Shown here: positions 48,663 to 59,037 of the stretch, piece by piece
Layout of the letters: each line of letters opens with the position of its first letter
Numbering within the stretch: the stretch's first letter is position 1
Notes under the pieces: model-generated
The model's database searches: none
What the model was told of the DNA's origin: nothing
The model's input: the letters and a program-made list of their open reading frames with translations, nothing else
Made by a program: the position numbers and the translations under genes
Assembly (NCBI GenBank): GCA_022385805.1
Contig: MU277718.1
Location: forward strand, 186,944 to 250,943
Reading direction: 5' to 3'
Length of the DNA: 64,000 nucleotides
Source of the DNA: Pilatotrama ljubarskyi
Taxonomy: Eukaryota > Basidiomycota > Agaricomycetes > Polyporales > Polyporaceae

Positions 48663-49118
48663 CTAGAGGACCACGGGGACGCAGCCAATGGAAACGAGGC
48701 CGCCTGCACGAGTACAACGGATCACGGTAGGTCAGTATGTCAGAGCTGCCGCGTGAGCACTCCACCCGTGTGTATTGCTCACCGTGAGAATTGTCCTCGC
48801 AGCACACGGTGTTCGCCGAGCTGAAGACGTCGATCAGCATGGTATCTTGGGATGTCTTACGGCAGCCTCTTACCAGCTGGAGCCGCTACCGACGCCCACG
48901 CCCGTGATAGGGGAGCAGGTGATGCCGATGGGGATGTTCAGATCCTGGACGACGACGCCGATCGACTTCAGCAGGTTTGCGGCGGTGGCGCTGCTCGCGG
49001 GCTCGACGGATTCACAGCACTGGATGGGAGCGGTGCTGCAGAATGCGTCCGGGGCGGGCGCGGGGGTGGCGGCAGCAAGGATCGCCAGTGCAGAGAGCGC
49101 GAGGATTGTGGACAACAT
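48663..49118 (-). CDS. Class I hydrophobin, copy 2
   Basis: Paralogue of copy 1, 107 aa, signal peptide MLSTILALSALAILAAATPA. Three exons in the same places: exon 1 ends in SGSS-C, exon 2 carries SANTVCCEDNSH, exon 3 GGLVSIGCVPVVL. All eight cysteines are at the same positions as in copy 1. The two proteins share the PAPAPDA segment after the signal peptide and VVVQD in the long loop. Tandem same-strand duplication of class I hydrophobins is common in Agaricomycetes; both copies look intact. Confidence 0.95.
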
Positions 49119-50125
49119 GGTGAGTGCGAGTACTGCTGTTGAGCGAAGAGGAATCGGTTGTTGAGGACGAAGCATCTGAAGGCTCTGTTTTATACAGGAA
49201 GCGGTTATACAGCGGATCTAAGCAGTTTCCCGGCCTGAGTCGTACAGCAAACCATGGCGTCATCTCGGTTTGGGGCTTGAGTACGTCTCCGCGTCTTGAC
49301 CCCAATTCCCTCGCGGATACCTTTTCCCGGAACGTGTTGGGATAATGCGGCCATGGCAAGGTGCTTGAAGCACGCATTCTTTGAAGAGGTACGCGTAGAC
49401 GTCAGTGATCCGCGCGCCTCTCGAAGAGAGTTGAATGATGGGAGTCGACGCAAGTGGGAGGCTCCACAAACAACCGTACTTGCGCGTGTACCTCACTTTG
49501 GTGTCCTTGTCGAGCATCCCAATTGCTGCCCTGTCTCGGTACCTAGAAGACAGCGCATGACACCAATGTGAGAGAGCGACATCACCTATGCAGACTGGTT
49601 TGGAACGAGTAGGAATGCCTAGACGTGGATGAGTTCACAACCGCCTCACTGGCACAGTTCAACGTCGGATGCGCATGGTACCCGAGTCCGTCTTCCTGTT
49701 TGGCTACTAAGGGCCTTTGGTTTCTCCAGCGCCCTCTTTAGCCGCTCGCTGCGCCTCTTCCGAGGCTAGACCGTAGACGATCCTACCACAATGCACCCTG
49801 AAGTACTGCTGTCGCAATGTGAAACGTATTTGTGCCTACTAGTACGTCGGAATCCTCCAGGGCCTAGCGTCGAAGTCACGCTGTGACGGTGTGCGAGACG
49901 AGCGTTGTTTACGTAAGCCTGCTGCAGCATGTTCGCTCGTCGAAACGTCCAGTCGTTCGTCACAAACCTCCATGTACTACTTGGCTCAAAGATCCCCACT
50001 TTAAGCCGCGAGCCTGCTTCGACTTGCTAGTGCTTTCACTGCTCTCCTTGATTTAGCACATTCTCCCCGGAACTTGTTCAGAGGTACCTCTGCGTCGAGT
50101 CTGCGATCCAGGGCGGCGCCTCGTT
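49119..50125. other. Intergenic, start of the tandem block
   Basis: About 1 kb. From about 49914 it resembles 54521 onward (CTGCTGCAGC-type stretch followed by GTTCGTC-like sequence), so the duplicated block begins here. No gene seen. Confidence 0.45.
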
Positions 50126-51286
50126 ATGGTAGTCCGACTCGATCAAGCGGCAACGACACTCGCAGGAACGCCTGGATGTGACGATGATGAAGAGGATTCG
50201 AGAGTGCCTGCATGGCTGCGAAACCACCCTGAGCTCCGGAGACGAGGAATCCTCTTGACAGACTTCTTCCAACCCGTCGGTTTCCGTCAATCTAATGAGC
50301 AAGCATTGGGCAGCTAACATATGGTCGACATAGCCCACTGTTTACCGTACTGCCGTGGAAGGACCTAACCATGTCATCAAGATTGTCCAACCTGACGACG
50401 AAGAAGCCGCGATATACCGCCTACTACAACATCTCAAAAGTCCGAAGAACCATACCATACCTTGCGAGATCATTGAATACGCCGACCAGCAGCCGATCTT
50501 GCTCATGCCGTGCCTTTCGCACTTCGTTGGTGCTGGCATTTACGATTGGTCACTATCCCGGATGTTGTCGGTGTTTCTCCAGGTTGTCGAGGTTCGTGTC
50601 TCCCAGAGTGTTGGTGCCGGTAGCTATTCTCACCGATACTCACATATTCAGGGCGTCGAGTACCTTCACGACAACAATATTGCGCACCTCGTACAGCATT
50701 CCGGTGCATAGTCTCCCTTTCCAGCTGACCACTCTGCTCTGTTCCAGGATATTTGTAATGGAAATGTTCTGATCGCGACAGAGGATGATATGGAAGCCAA
50801 TGTGCAACTGGAAGTGGGCCGAGTCTACATCATCGACTTCCAGACCGCTCGCCACTTCAATGCTGGGCCTGGTGTCCAACGTGCTATACATCTGCCCCCT
50901 TCTCAGTTTAAACCACCCCCAGGTATGGATCGCTTCGACCCTTACTCATGGGACGTCTATTGTCTTGGAAAGCTATTCGAGCAAATGGCCAAGGTATTCC
51001 CTCTTTCCCGTTGCCTGGAATACCCCATGTTTACGAGCATCTGTTGATAACGTAGCGCGTCTCCTGGACGAAACGTGGATCATTTCCGTGGATCGTCAGG
51101 CGCATCATTCAATGGATGGTCGGCAACGAGCAGGGATGCGCAGACGTGTGTCACTGCCGCCCTACAGTTCGTCAGGCGCGCAGGGTGCTCTCCGCTATAC
51201 TTTGGGTTACCTACGCGTCCGAGTTCTGCGCCACATTAACTGCGCGAATTCTGCGTCCCCTCACCACCTTTCCTCATAGCCAGTAA
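50126..51286 (+). CDS. Kinase-like protein, copy 1
   Basis: Protein-kinase-fold protein of a family common in polypores. The ATG at 50126 starts MVVRLDQAATTLAG; then WLRNHPELRRRGILLTDFF, the ATP-lysine region NHVIKIVQPDD, EIIEYADQQPILLMPCL, LSRMLSVFLQVVEGVEYLH, a catalytic loop HLDICNGNVLIA (Asp and Asn kept, HLD not HRD), then RVYIIDFQTARHFNAGPG where DFG is replaced by DFQ, and DPYSWDVYCLGKLFEQMAK. The last exon gives a Cys-containing tail (GNEQGCADVCHC) ending at 51286. Five or so short introns, no frame damage. The missing DFG glycine and HRD arginine make catalysis doubtful. Copy 2 is at 54712. Confidence 0.78.
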
Positions 51287-51540
51287 CATTCCATGTATTG
51301 TCACACATCCACTCTGTGAGCGTTTGGCTCGGTTGGCTGAGAATGGCATTACAGGCGGCATCAAACGATTTCTGTCATCGTAATGGGACTATCGGACAAG
51401 CGACGGCAGGTTATCGTACATCGTAATGCTGGAGAATTCGTCGAATGGTACATAGCCTCTACACAGACGTCCTGCAGAGGCAAGTGTCGACCTGAGCAAC
51501 GGTGTAGTGCATGACATGGGTGACGCTCACCCACCCTGGT

Positions 51541-51903
51541 TCATGCCGGCGGCGGCGCGGACACTATCACTGTTTCCGACAACTTTGTATTTCCAGCCGC
51601 ATTGATCAAGTTCTGGATGCCAATCGCAAGGCCCCGCCTGTTCTCTTCAGGATCCTGAGAGGGCTCCTCCAGCCAGACCGTGTATGTAAACGGGGTAATG
51701 GGCTTCAAAGTGAAGGAGTATTTGATGTTGGTAGGCTTCGCTTTGGAGTAGCCGCCCTTATCCATGGATAGCTTCACCCCGTTGGAAAGCGTAATATCAT
51801 GCGACTGTTCGTCGTAAGTACACTCGAAAAACGCCTTGTCAAGGGTCGGCACGTCCTCGAGGAAGCGCTGGAGGGCGGCGGCGACGGGGGGTGGGGGAGG
51901 CAT
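51541..51903 (-). CDS. 120-aa orphan protein, copy 1
   Basis: Not recognised. Single-exon 120-aa protein: proline start MPPPPPVAAALQRF, then LEDVPTLDKAFFECTY and a beta-rich middle (KYSFTLKPITPFTYTVWLEE) and a hydrophobic C-terminal third. No signal peptide. The paralogue at 56171-56530 keeps the same length and the blocks AAALxRFLEExPT, KGGxSxAKPxN and YTVWLExPS, which supports it being a real gene. A homologous spliced region upstream (52327-52004, minus) may be an extra 5' exon set; not resolved. It lies tail-to-tail with kinase-like copy 1. Confidence 0.65.
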   Translation of the reverse strand: MPPPPPVAAALQRFLEDVPTLDKAFFECTYDEQSHDITLSNGVKLSMDKGGYSKAKPTNIKYSFTLKPITPFTYTVWLEEPSQDPEENRRGLAIGIQNLINAAGNTKLSETVIVSAPPPA

Positions 51904-53390
51904 ACTGGGGCACAGTCCCGTATATGTATCATCAAACTAATTGCGCTCCGCTGCTAGTACAACAGTGGGCTGTCCACTCACTGGGTATGGCAGGCGTTTG
52001 CATCTAGATATCGACTGCGTGTGGAGAGGTGCTGAACGTAAAGGATGAACGACGAGTTGGCGACGTGTCTACAAGAACCCGAGACGCACCGATTGCAAGC
52101 AGTGGTTGCCCGTCGTCGCCTTGGATGTACTCGGTCAAGAAGGGAGGCACGGCCTGGAGCAGAACGGTGAAGGGGTATCGATGAGCGGAGTTGCAAGCAA
52201 TGGGATGTGTGTGCGAACACACCATAACGGTCATCACCTTACAGAAGTAGTTCTGCGCTTCCGAAAGTAGGTACTTGATCCTGAGAATCTGAAATGAGAT
52301 CCGGACTACCGCGCCTGACACCGCCATTCATATCATCAAGATATCAGCGCAGTTCCTGTAATTTTGGTCACAGGATCGAGCTCACCGACGCCAAAACCTG
52401 ACTGCTCGGTCACTTGGTCTTGCCGGACCTGTGAGACGAGCTGGGTTCTGAAGCAGGGTCAGCGACGATCTGTAATATGATCCGCGCGGCATCTGACAGG
52501 AGCATGAGCACCCGTATCGGTGAGCTCTGTTCTTCTGGTGGTACAACGTAGCGACATACATACACTCTGCAACTCACGTTACGACTCGAATTGTTTTACC
52601 GCTATACATTTTTCCTCGACTTCTCACGCCAGACACACCTTACAGAACCTTTTCGACCAGGCCCATACCCTGCGCCTCGAGTATCTCGCGGATGGGATCG
52701 CAGATCTCCTTCGAGTACGGCGCGATGACGCCCGGAGTCTCAATCACACCATCTAGGATTAGCTGCACCGCAATACCGCACGGCACGCCGAGGTAAAGCG
52801 CCATGGCGGAGTGGCCCTGGGGCTCGCCTTACGCCTCGAGCGTCGAGGTGCTCGTGGACTCGGAGCCGTCCGCCCACTCGACGATGAACTTGTGCTGGAG
52901 CATGACCAGGTCGCGCTCGCCCTCCTCGTACTTCATCAGTGTCTCGAGGCTCGCGCAGAGCGTGTCGAGCAGCGTGCCGTCCCGCACCGTCGCGGGCTCG
53001 TTCGAAAGAGGCCAATCCACTTGAGGCCGGAGATGATGCGCCGGCTCTCGGACTCGTTCGGGAACTGGCAGAGCTCCTTTACGCGGGCGACGAGAGTGTT
53101 ATGATATGACGCGGACGCAAGGTGTTAGAGATATCAGAAATTCCTGGGAAAAGAGGTAAGATGCGTACCTCTCGTTTGCGTCCGACGCGCCAACAGCCTG
53201 CTGCATGACCTGCGCCCAGGTCAGGCCTTCCTTGAGCCACGGCTTCTTCTCGAGGTTGAGCCAGCCGAGGGCGACGAGCGCCTTGACAAACTCGGGGAAG
53301 CCCTGTTAGCGGAGCGTGCCGCGAATGACGGTTCCCGCCTCGGGGATGTTGTAATACTCGCGGAAGGGGACCGAGTTGCGGTTGGGGTAC

Positions 53391-54036
53391 TACCCCAGGC
53401 AGGGGTACGCAAAGGAATGCAGTCGACGGTTTGCTGAGGTCTCTGCCAGTCTCCCTGCAGGACGNNNNNNNNNNNNNNNNNNNNNNNNNNNNNNNNNNNN
53501 NNNNNNNNNNNNNNNNNNNNNNNNNNNNNNNNNNNNNNNNNNNNNNNNNNNNNNNNNNNNNNNNNNNNNNNNNNNNNNNNNNNNNNNNNNNNNNNNNNNN
53601 NNNNNNNNNNNNNNNNNNNNNNNNNNNNNNNNNNNNNNNNNNNNNNNNNNNNNNNNNNNNNNNNNNNNNNNNNNNNNNNNNNNNNNNNNNNNNNNNNNNN
53701 NNNNNNNNNNNNNNNNNNNNNNNNNNNNNNNNNNNNNNNNNNNNNNNNNNNNNNNNNNNNNNNNNNNNNNNNNNNNNNNNNNNNNNNNNNNNNNNNNNNN
53801 NNNNNNNNNNNNNNNNNNNNNNNNNNNNNNNNNNNNNNNNNNNNNNNNNNNNNNNNNNNNNNNNNNNNNNNNNNNNNNNNNNNNNNNNNNNNNNNNNNNN
53901 NNNNNNNNNNNNNNNNNNNNNNNNNNNNNNNNNNNNNNNNNNNNACAAAAAATACACAAGTTTATCCGCCTTTTCCTACATGAGGAATCACTGTTTTATA
54001 CTGCTTTGCTCATTTTGCGTACCCCTGCCTGGGGTA
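53391..54036. mobile_element. TIR element inserted in the LYS9 copy (mostly gap)
   Basis: 23-bp perfect terminal inverted repeats beginning TACCCCAGGCAGGGGTA (53391-53413 and the complement at 54014-54036), flanked on both sides by the 4-bp direct repeat GTAC (53387-53390 and 54037-54040). Each terminus contains an internal palindrome TACCCC/GGGGTA. Taking out the element and one GTAC gives a continuous LYS9 reading through AYPN. The inside holds a run of 480 N (53465-53944), so length and coding capacity are unknown. The superfamily cannot be named from the ends. Confidence 0.8.
53465..53944. other. Assembly gap (480 N)
   Basis: Run of N inside the TIR element; probably unresolved because the element is repeated in the genome. 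Reading frames across it are artefacts. Confidence 0.99.
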
Positions 54037-54290
54037 GTACGCGACGAAGGCGAACGCGGGCGTGATGTAGTACGGCTTCGCGGTCGACATGAGATCCTTG
54101 CCCGATACGTTCACCTGCTGACCGTTCGCGAGTTAGGACGCGTCGTTGAGGAGCGCGAGGAGGCCGCCGCGAGGGGACCAGGAGCACTTGTAGCCGAGCG
54201 GGTTGTCGGAGCACTCGAGCGCGGGGAGACCGCCGCAGGAGGAGTGGAACTCCTTGAACTACACGAACGACTGAACAGACCGTAGAAGCG

Positions 54291-54711
54291 TATCACTTCC
54301 CCTACTTTCCTGGCCGGGGCCGTGCTGCTAAGCCCTTAGATGTGCGCACCACAGCCTGACCACAGGCTGAGTTGCGATTCGCCTACACGATCCACCCGCA
54401 CCTGTACTACGTATTCCCGGGATACATGAGCTTGAACCACCCCCTTCCCCCAAGAAAAAAAAGAAAAAGGACAACGAAACGAAGTAAATGAGTAAATGAA
54501 TAAGACCTCGTAGTGCTTACATAAGACTGCTGCAGCGTGTTCTCACGTTCGTCCGACTCGGGACAGCCACGCAGGTTCGCTTGATATGAACGTCACCTAT
54601 CCTCCAGGCTTTCCAGCAAGCCGCTTGAAACCTGCTTGACGTAAAATATCCTGTTTGGTTGCGCGTTTTTGGTCTACCCCTCAGGCTGGATACAGCGTTC
54701 AGCGTCTTGTC
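54291..54711. other. Intergenic with A-rich low-complexity tract
   Basis: About 420 bp. Contains a C-rich then A-rich tract (54440-54510). From about 54521 it is homologous to the start of the first duplicated block. No gene. Confidence 0.5.
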
Positions 54712-55850
54712 ATGGCACTTGGAGATGAAGCAGCGACAACACTTCCAGCAACACCCGAACATGATGATATCGAAATACTGGGTGTGCCCGGCTGGCTTAG
54801 GAAGCATCCTGAGCTCCGGCGACGAGGCATCCTGTTAACAGAGTTTCTCAAGCCCGTCGGTTCCGTCACTTCTCTCCGATACGAGGACTGCTGAGCAGCT
54901 AACGAATTGTGAATGTAGACCATTGTTTATCGCAGTTTCGTTGACGGAGGCCCCAGTTACGTTGTCAAACTCGTTAAACCAGACAGCGACGAGGCCTACA
55001 CATACCGACTACTGCAGAGCGACTCGGACCCGAGGAATCATACCATACCCTGCGAGATTATCGAATGTGCACAGCAGCAGCCGATACTGGTGATGCCCTA
55101 CCTTACGTCTTTCGATCATGCTGGTCTGCCTAAATGGCCGCTGTCCCGGATGCTGTCAACTTTCCTGCAGGTTGTCGAGGTTTGCCAGTTGCTAACGTCG
55201 TGCGTATCACCAGCTGAACTCCTTGCACTCAGGCTGTCGAATACCTTCACGATCACAATATCGTGCACCTTGTACGGCATCCTGCGTAAATCTCAGAGAG
55301 TTCGGTCGCTAACGAGCTCTCCCTGCTTCAGGATATTTGTAACGGGAATGTTCTCATCGCGACCGAATATGAGGCCAGAACGGATGCGCGATTGGTCGCT
55401 GGTCGTGTCTACCTCATCGATTTCGAGAGCTCTCGCCAGCTCAGCGCTGGTCCTGGTCTCCAGCAGGCTATTAATGTGCCTCCTGCTCAAATCAAACCAC
55501 CCGCAGGTATGGATCGGGTTGACCCCTACGCATGGGACGTCTATTGCCTCGGCAAGCTGTTCGAACGGATGGCGAAGGTATGTCCTCGTGTGCAGGGTCA
55601 CATGCTTCTCTGAAAACTCGCTCACGCACTGGAATCGCAGGGTGTCTATTGGAGGCGACCTGGATTACCGTGGGCCGTCACTCGCATGATGCAGTGGATA
55701 GTCGGAAACGAGCAGGGGTGCGCAGACAGCCATTGCCGACCTACGGTTCGTCAAACGCGCAGGGTACTCTCCGTCTTTCTATGGGCGACTAGGGCGGTTG
55801 AGTTTTCTAGCGCAGTCGCTGGGCGTACGGTGGGGCTGTTCAAGGGCTAG
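54712..55850 (+). CDS. Kinase-like protein, copy 2
   Basis: Paralogue of the gene at 50126. The ATG at 54712 starts MALGDEAATTLPATPEHDD; then WLRKHPELRRRGILLTEFL, SYVVKLVKPDSDEA, RNHTIPCEIIECAQQQPIL, LSRMLSTFLQVVE, YLHDHNIVHLDICNGNV, RVYLIDFESSRQLSAGPG (DFE instead of DFG) and DPYAWDVYCLGKLFERMAK. The last exon adds PWAVTRMMQWIVGNEQGCAD and runs to 55850. Frames and splice sites correspond to copy 1 with no nonsense codon. Both copies keep the VIK/VVK lysine and the catalytic-loop Asp but lack HRD and DFG consensus, so a pseudokinase or atypical kinase role is inferred. Confidence 0.78.
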
Positions 55851-56170
55851 AATGCCTCAGGATCTAATGTATCCTCATGTCCTGCCTTGTGCATGTGATG
55901 TAGTTCTTAGTGTCGGACGAGACGTCAGTATGCATGGCTTACGTGACCGGTGCGAGCAAGACTGCATCGTTCATTCAAGCTCGAGCTGAGACCATACGAG
56001 GCTCAGAAAGTCATATTGCTCATCTCAGGATACAGGGAAGTAGTATCAGAGTGCGGGATGATACGGAGTCATCACTCCGTAAAGAGCGAAGGTAGAGGAC
56101 TGGATCCACTTATGAGTTAACAGGGGACTAAGGAACAGGATCGAAGCTTACCGGCGCGCTGCATTCAGGC
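55851..56170. other. Intergenic, nothing recognised
   Basis: About 320 bp of convergent 3' space between kinase-like copy 2 and the orphan gene. Nothing seen. Confidence 0.45.
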
Positions 56171-56530
56171 TCAGGCTCTCGGCAAGGCGGACACGTCCAC
56201 GGTATCCATCACCTTCGAACTCTCCATGGTGTATATCAAGCGCTCGAGGCCGACCTTGACTCCCAATTTGTTCCTCTCATAATCGCCTGACGGGTTCTCC
56301 AGCCAAACCGTGTACTTCTGTTGGCTGACCGACCCCAAGTCGAAGTGGTACGCCATGTTCGGGGGTTTCGCGTTGGAGGAGCCGCCCTTCGTCAGGATGA
56401 GAGGCTCTGCGTTGTGGTCGACGTATTGCGTCTCTTCAGCGTACGTCCTCTCGAAAATTTTCTTATCAAACGTCGGAAGTTCCTCGAGGAAGCGCTTCAG
56501 CGCGGCGGCAACAGCGGCTGTGGGAGGCAT
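56171..56530 (-). CDS. 119-aa orphan protein, copy 2
   Basis: Paralogue of the gene at 51541-51903. The ATG at 56530 (MPPTAAVAAALKRFLEE) matches the start of copy 1; the frame is open 13 codons further upstream, with an in-frame ATG at 56569. Shared features: PTFDKKIFERTY, KGGSSNAKPPNMAYHF and YTVWLENPSGDYE. Function unknown. Same place relative to the kinase-like gene and LYS9 tail as copy 1. Confidence 0.62.
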   Translation of the reverse strand: MPPTAAVAAALKRFLEELPTFDKKIFERTYAEETQYVDHNAEPLILTKGGSSNAKPPNMAYHFDLGSVSQQKYTVWLENPSGDYERNKLGVKVGLERLIYTMESSKVMDTVDVSALPRA

Positions 56531-57229
56531 CTCTAGGTAGGTCTCCCAGTGTGAGTTCACAGAGCGCATGTCTGTCGATTGAGAAGATACTGGCTTACTA
56601 TGACGTAATGCGCAGCTTGCTTAGCACGCAACGGCTGTCTCGATGCTCTCTAGAGGTACGAGGAGAGCGAGTCTGTCAGCGGTCCGGCCCAGCGATGCCT
56701 GGATGATTACGAGTTGTCGCTGTCACTGTTCAGGAGCTTGGTGAAGACGAGAGGGCTCGCGTCAGGGAGTAGAAGGGCGAGCGAGATCGATAAGCGGGAT
56801 TTTAAGTACTTACTGGGATGTGTGTGAGAACACCATGACGGTCAAGAGCGCGGCAGAAGTAGCTGTGCACTTCCGAAAGTAGGAAGTCCTAAGAATTTGA
56901 ACGAGATCAGGACCGCTGCACCTGACGCCCCGATGATCCGAATCACTCTGTATTCAGCGCAGTTCCTGAGAAGCGTTGCAAACTCGAGCTCACCGTCGCC
57001 GAGACCAAACCGGTAGGTCAGTTGGCCACTTGCCGTCCTTGAGGCGAGCTAGGCTTCTAAGCATAGCCAGCGGCAATCCCTCGGATGATCTTGTGGGGTA
57101 TCTGATGGGAGCATGTGTAATCGTATCGGTGGCATTGGTGGTTCAATGTAGCGGCACTCACATCCTTCGTAACGTACGACTCAGTTTGCTTCGGCGGTCC
57201 AGACGTCCATAGAACCTCTCGCTGTGCGA

Positions 57230-57407
57230 GACACTGCAATGACAAGACCCATGCTTTGAGCCTCGAGGATCTCGCGGATACGAGGATCGCCTCCTTCGAA
57301 TATGGCGCAATGACGCCCAAACAGTTCAAACACGCCATACGATCCAAAGGGAGCTCAACGGCTATGCCACACGGGACGCCGACGTAGAGCGCCTTCGCGG
57401 GTGCCAT
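57230..57407 (-). pseudogene. LYS9 C-terminal fragment
   Basis: Second, shorter remnant of saccharopine dehydrogenase: ALYVGVPCGIAVELPLD, then GVIAPYSKE and, after a frameshift, REILEAQSMGLV. It corresponds to the last 60 or so residues of the copy at 52677-54290 and marks the downstream end of the second duplicated block. No promoter or N terminus; not functional. Confidence 0.82.
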
Positions 57408-57589
57408 GAGGGTGCTACGTACCGAGTCGTCTACATTACGGATTGCAAAGCGCGCTGGGGAACGAGGCCGAAGACGAATTGCAAAGCGAGTGGCATCACG
57501 ACGGGCGCAAAGCGTAGACGCCGGCGAGGCGTGCCGAGCCGCACTTGAGCGCCTAACCGAACTCGCCAGAACGTCCGCATGGGGTCGAA

Positions 57590-57690
57590 AAATAGGACAG
57601 CAACCTGGGTCGAACTCTCGACTTCCCGATGCGCTCGAAATGAGCAGCTCCCCGAGTTACCACCGAGCCACTGCGGCCATACTGTGAGAC
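57590..57690 (-). repeat. tRNA-like / SINE-like sequence
   Basis: The minus strand has a perfect Pol III B box (GTTCGACCC, 57607-57615), a near-consensus A box (TGGCTCGGTGG, about 57661-57671) at tRNA spacing, and a TTTTT terminator just downstream (about 57586-57590). Acceptor and T stems do not pair, so it is not a working tRNA; a degenerate tRNA or the head of a tRNA-derived SINE fits better. Confidence 0.5.
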
Positions 57691-59037
57691 GCATCAATTA
57701 CTCTATCACACATCATGCCACGCTCCGCCTCCGAGACACCAAATATGAGCAGAGGTTTGCAAAACATTGTAGTTTTGCAATACACTCGCAATTTGCGAAA
57801 CGGCGCCTTGGGTTTGCAAACCAATAGTGGTTCGCCGCGCTTCCTAGGCAGAAGCTCGGCGGCAGGCGGGTACCTCAACGAGTCCACCAAACTAGTCGTC
57901 GTGCGAAGAGGCATGGACGCACGGTCGCGTACGCGTGTACTGTGAGAGCACTTGGCGGGAATGCGACGTGTTCGAGCAAGTTGATTGCATGTCTGCAGAG
58001 AGCAGAGGTGTGGCGGGGTTGATCGGATACACTTCCGGGGGCGTAAGCGAACACGGGCATGCGCTGCTGCTCCATGCGCGAGGACCGCTGCAGGCTGGAC
58101 TTGGGTGTAATGTCGCCCTCGAGGAGGAGTGGTGGCGATCGTGTCAAAGCGGCGTCGTGAAGTCCAGCCGGAGGATATAACTGGCGGATGGCAAGAAGGC
58201 GCAGGGCGCAGACGAGCCTGATCGAGCCCGACCTGGACAGCGGCGGGGACAATGAGCACTCCAGATGGGGATATGTGCTATGATGACAACGTGCCCAATG
58301 TGAGCTCAGCACGCGAGTATACAGCCTGACTATACTCGCCTTCTAATTGCCTCTGTGGACTATATGACCCTACTCCGTGCCACAGCCTAGGCGTGCGCGG
58401 CGGTTGGCTTGTGCCATGGACCCAGGAAGAACCCGTGGCATGAACACCTCATCCGTATAGCCGAGTAACACTGGCGCCCGTGGATCCACATCCATCAGCG
58501 CCCACATGGACCAAGAAGCGGCACGCGTACCTGAACAGATGCTATATCTGGTGGTACAAAGTGGCGGCCGCAAGCGAACTAGCAATGTCTTGCACTGGGG
58601 GGAGGTTGGCATGACGCACGGCTTAATGCAGGCAACGGGGGGTTGCTTAGAACATATGGTGAGCTCTCTATGTAATCCACAGACATGAATCAGCGCGGGG
58701 GCCCGCTTGAAGGACATTCAGCCTGACCATCGCCGTTGGCGTCGACGGTTCCTATTGAAGACCAGACAGTTCAGTAGGAGCATCATGCCTACGCTGGCTC
58801 CGCGCGAGAAACAGCACATCGTATGCTACGTATTCTACGCCGCCCCGGCACGCTCAAACTACCGGCGGTAATCACGAGACACCAACAAAAGAAGTACTGG
58901 CTACGGTTGTATGTCGGCTGCGGGCCTGGAAAATCACGCGAACACGCTGAGTGAGACGCTGTGCGGAAGTCTGCAGGAGCTCACCTACCCAAGCCGTAGA
59001 CCGAGGGCCACACCGTTAAGGACAGATGACCGGCAGC
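57691..59037. other. Intergenic, nothing certain
   Basis: About 1.35 kb without a supported gene. Repeats of TTGCAAA/TTTGCAA-type words occur on both sides of the tRNA-like sequence (57435-57485 and 57755-57825), perhaps part of the same old element. Confidence 0.4.

Larger units (their letters stand above)
52677..54290 (-). pseudogene. LYS9: Saccharopine dehydrogenase (LYS9), truncated and interrupted
   Basis: The C-terminal part of saccharopine dehydrogenase (NADP, glutamate-forming), which catalyses a late step of fungal lysine synthesis. Recognised from [109 protein letters not shown] and GVIAPYSKEICDPIREILE. Defects: the N-terminal Rossmann half is absent; TAG replaces a Glu codon near 54255; TAA replaces Tyr codons near 54135, 53308 and 52834; a base is missing near 53008; and a TIR element (53391-54036) splits the AYP codons. 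Dead copy; an intact gene should exist elsewhere if the fungus is a lysine prototroph. Confidence 0.85.

Noticed and set aside
53079..54285. Long reading frames crossing the N run on both strands
   Set aside because: They are stop-free only because the N bases are untranslated; the flanks are LYS9 fragments and TIR ends.
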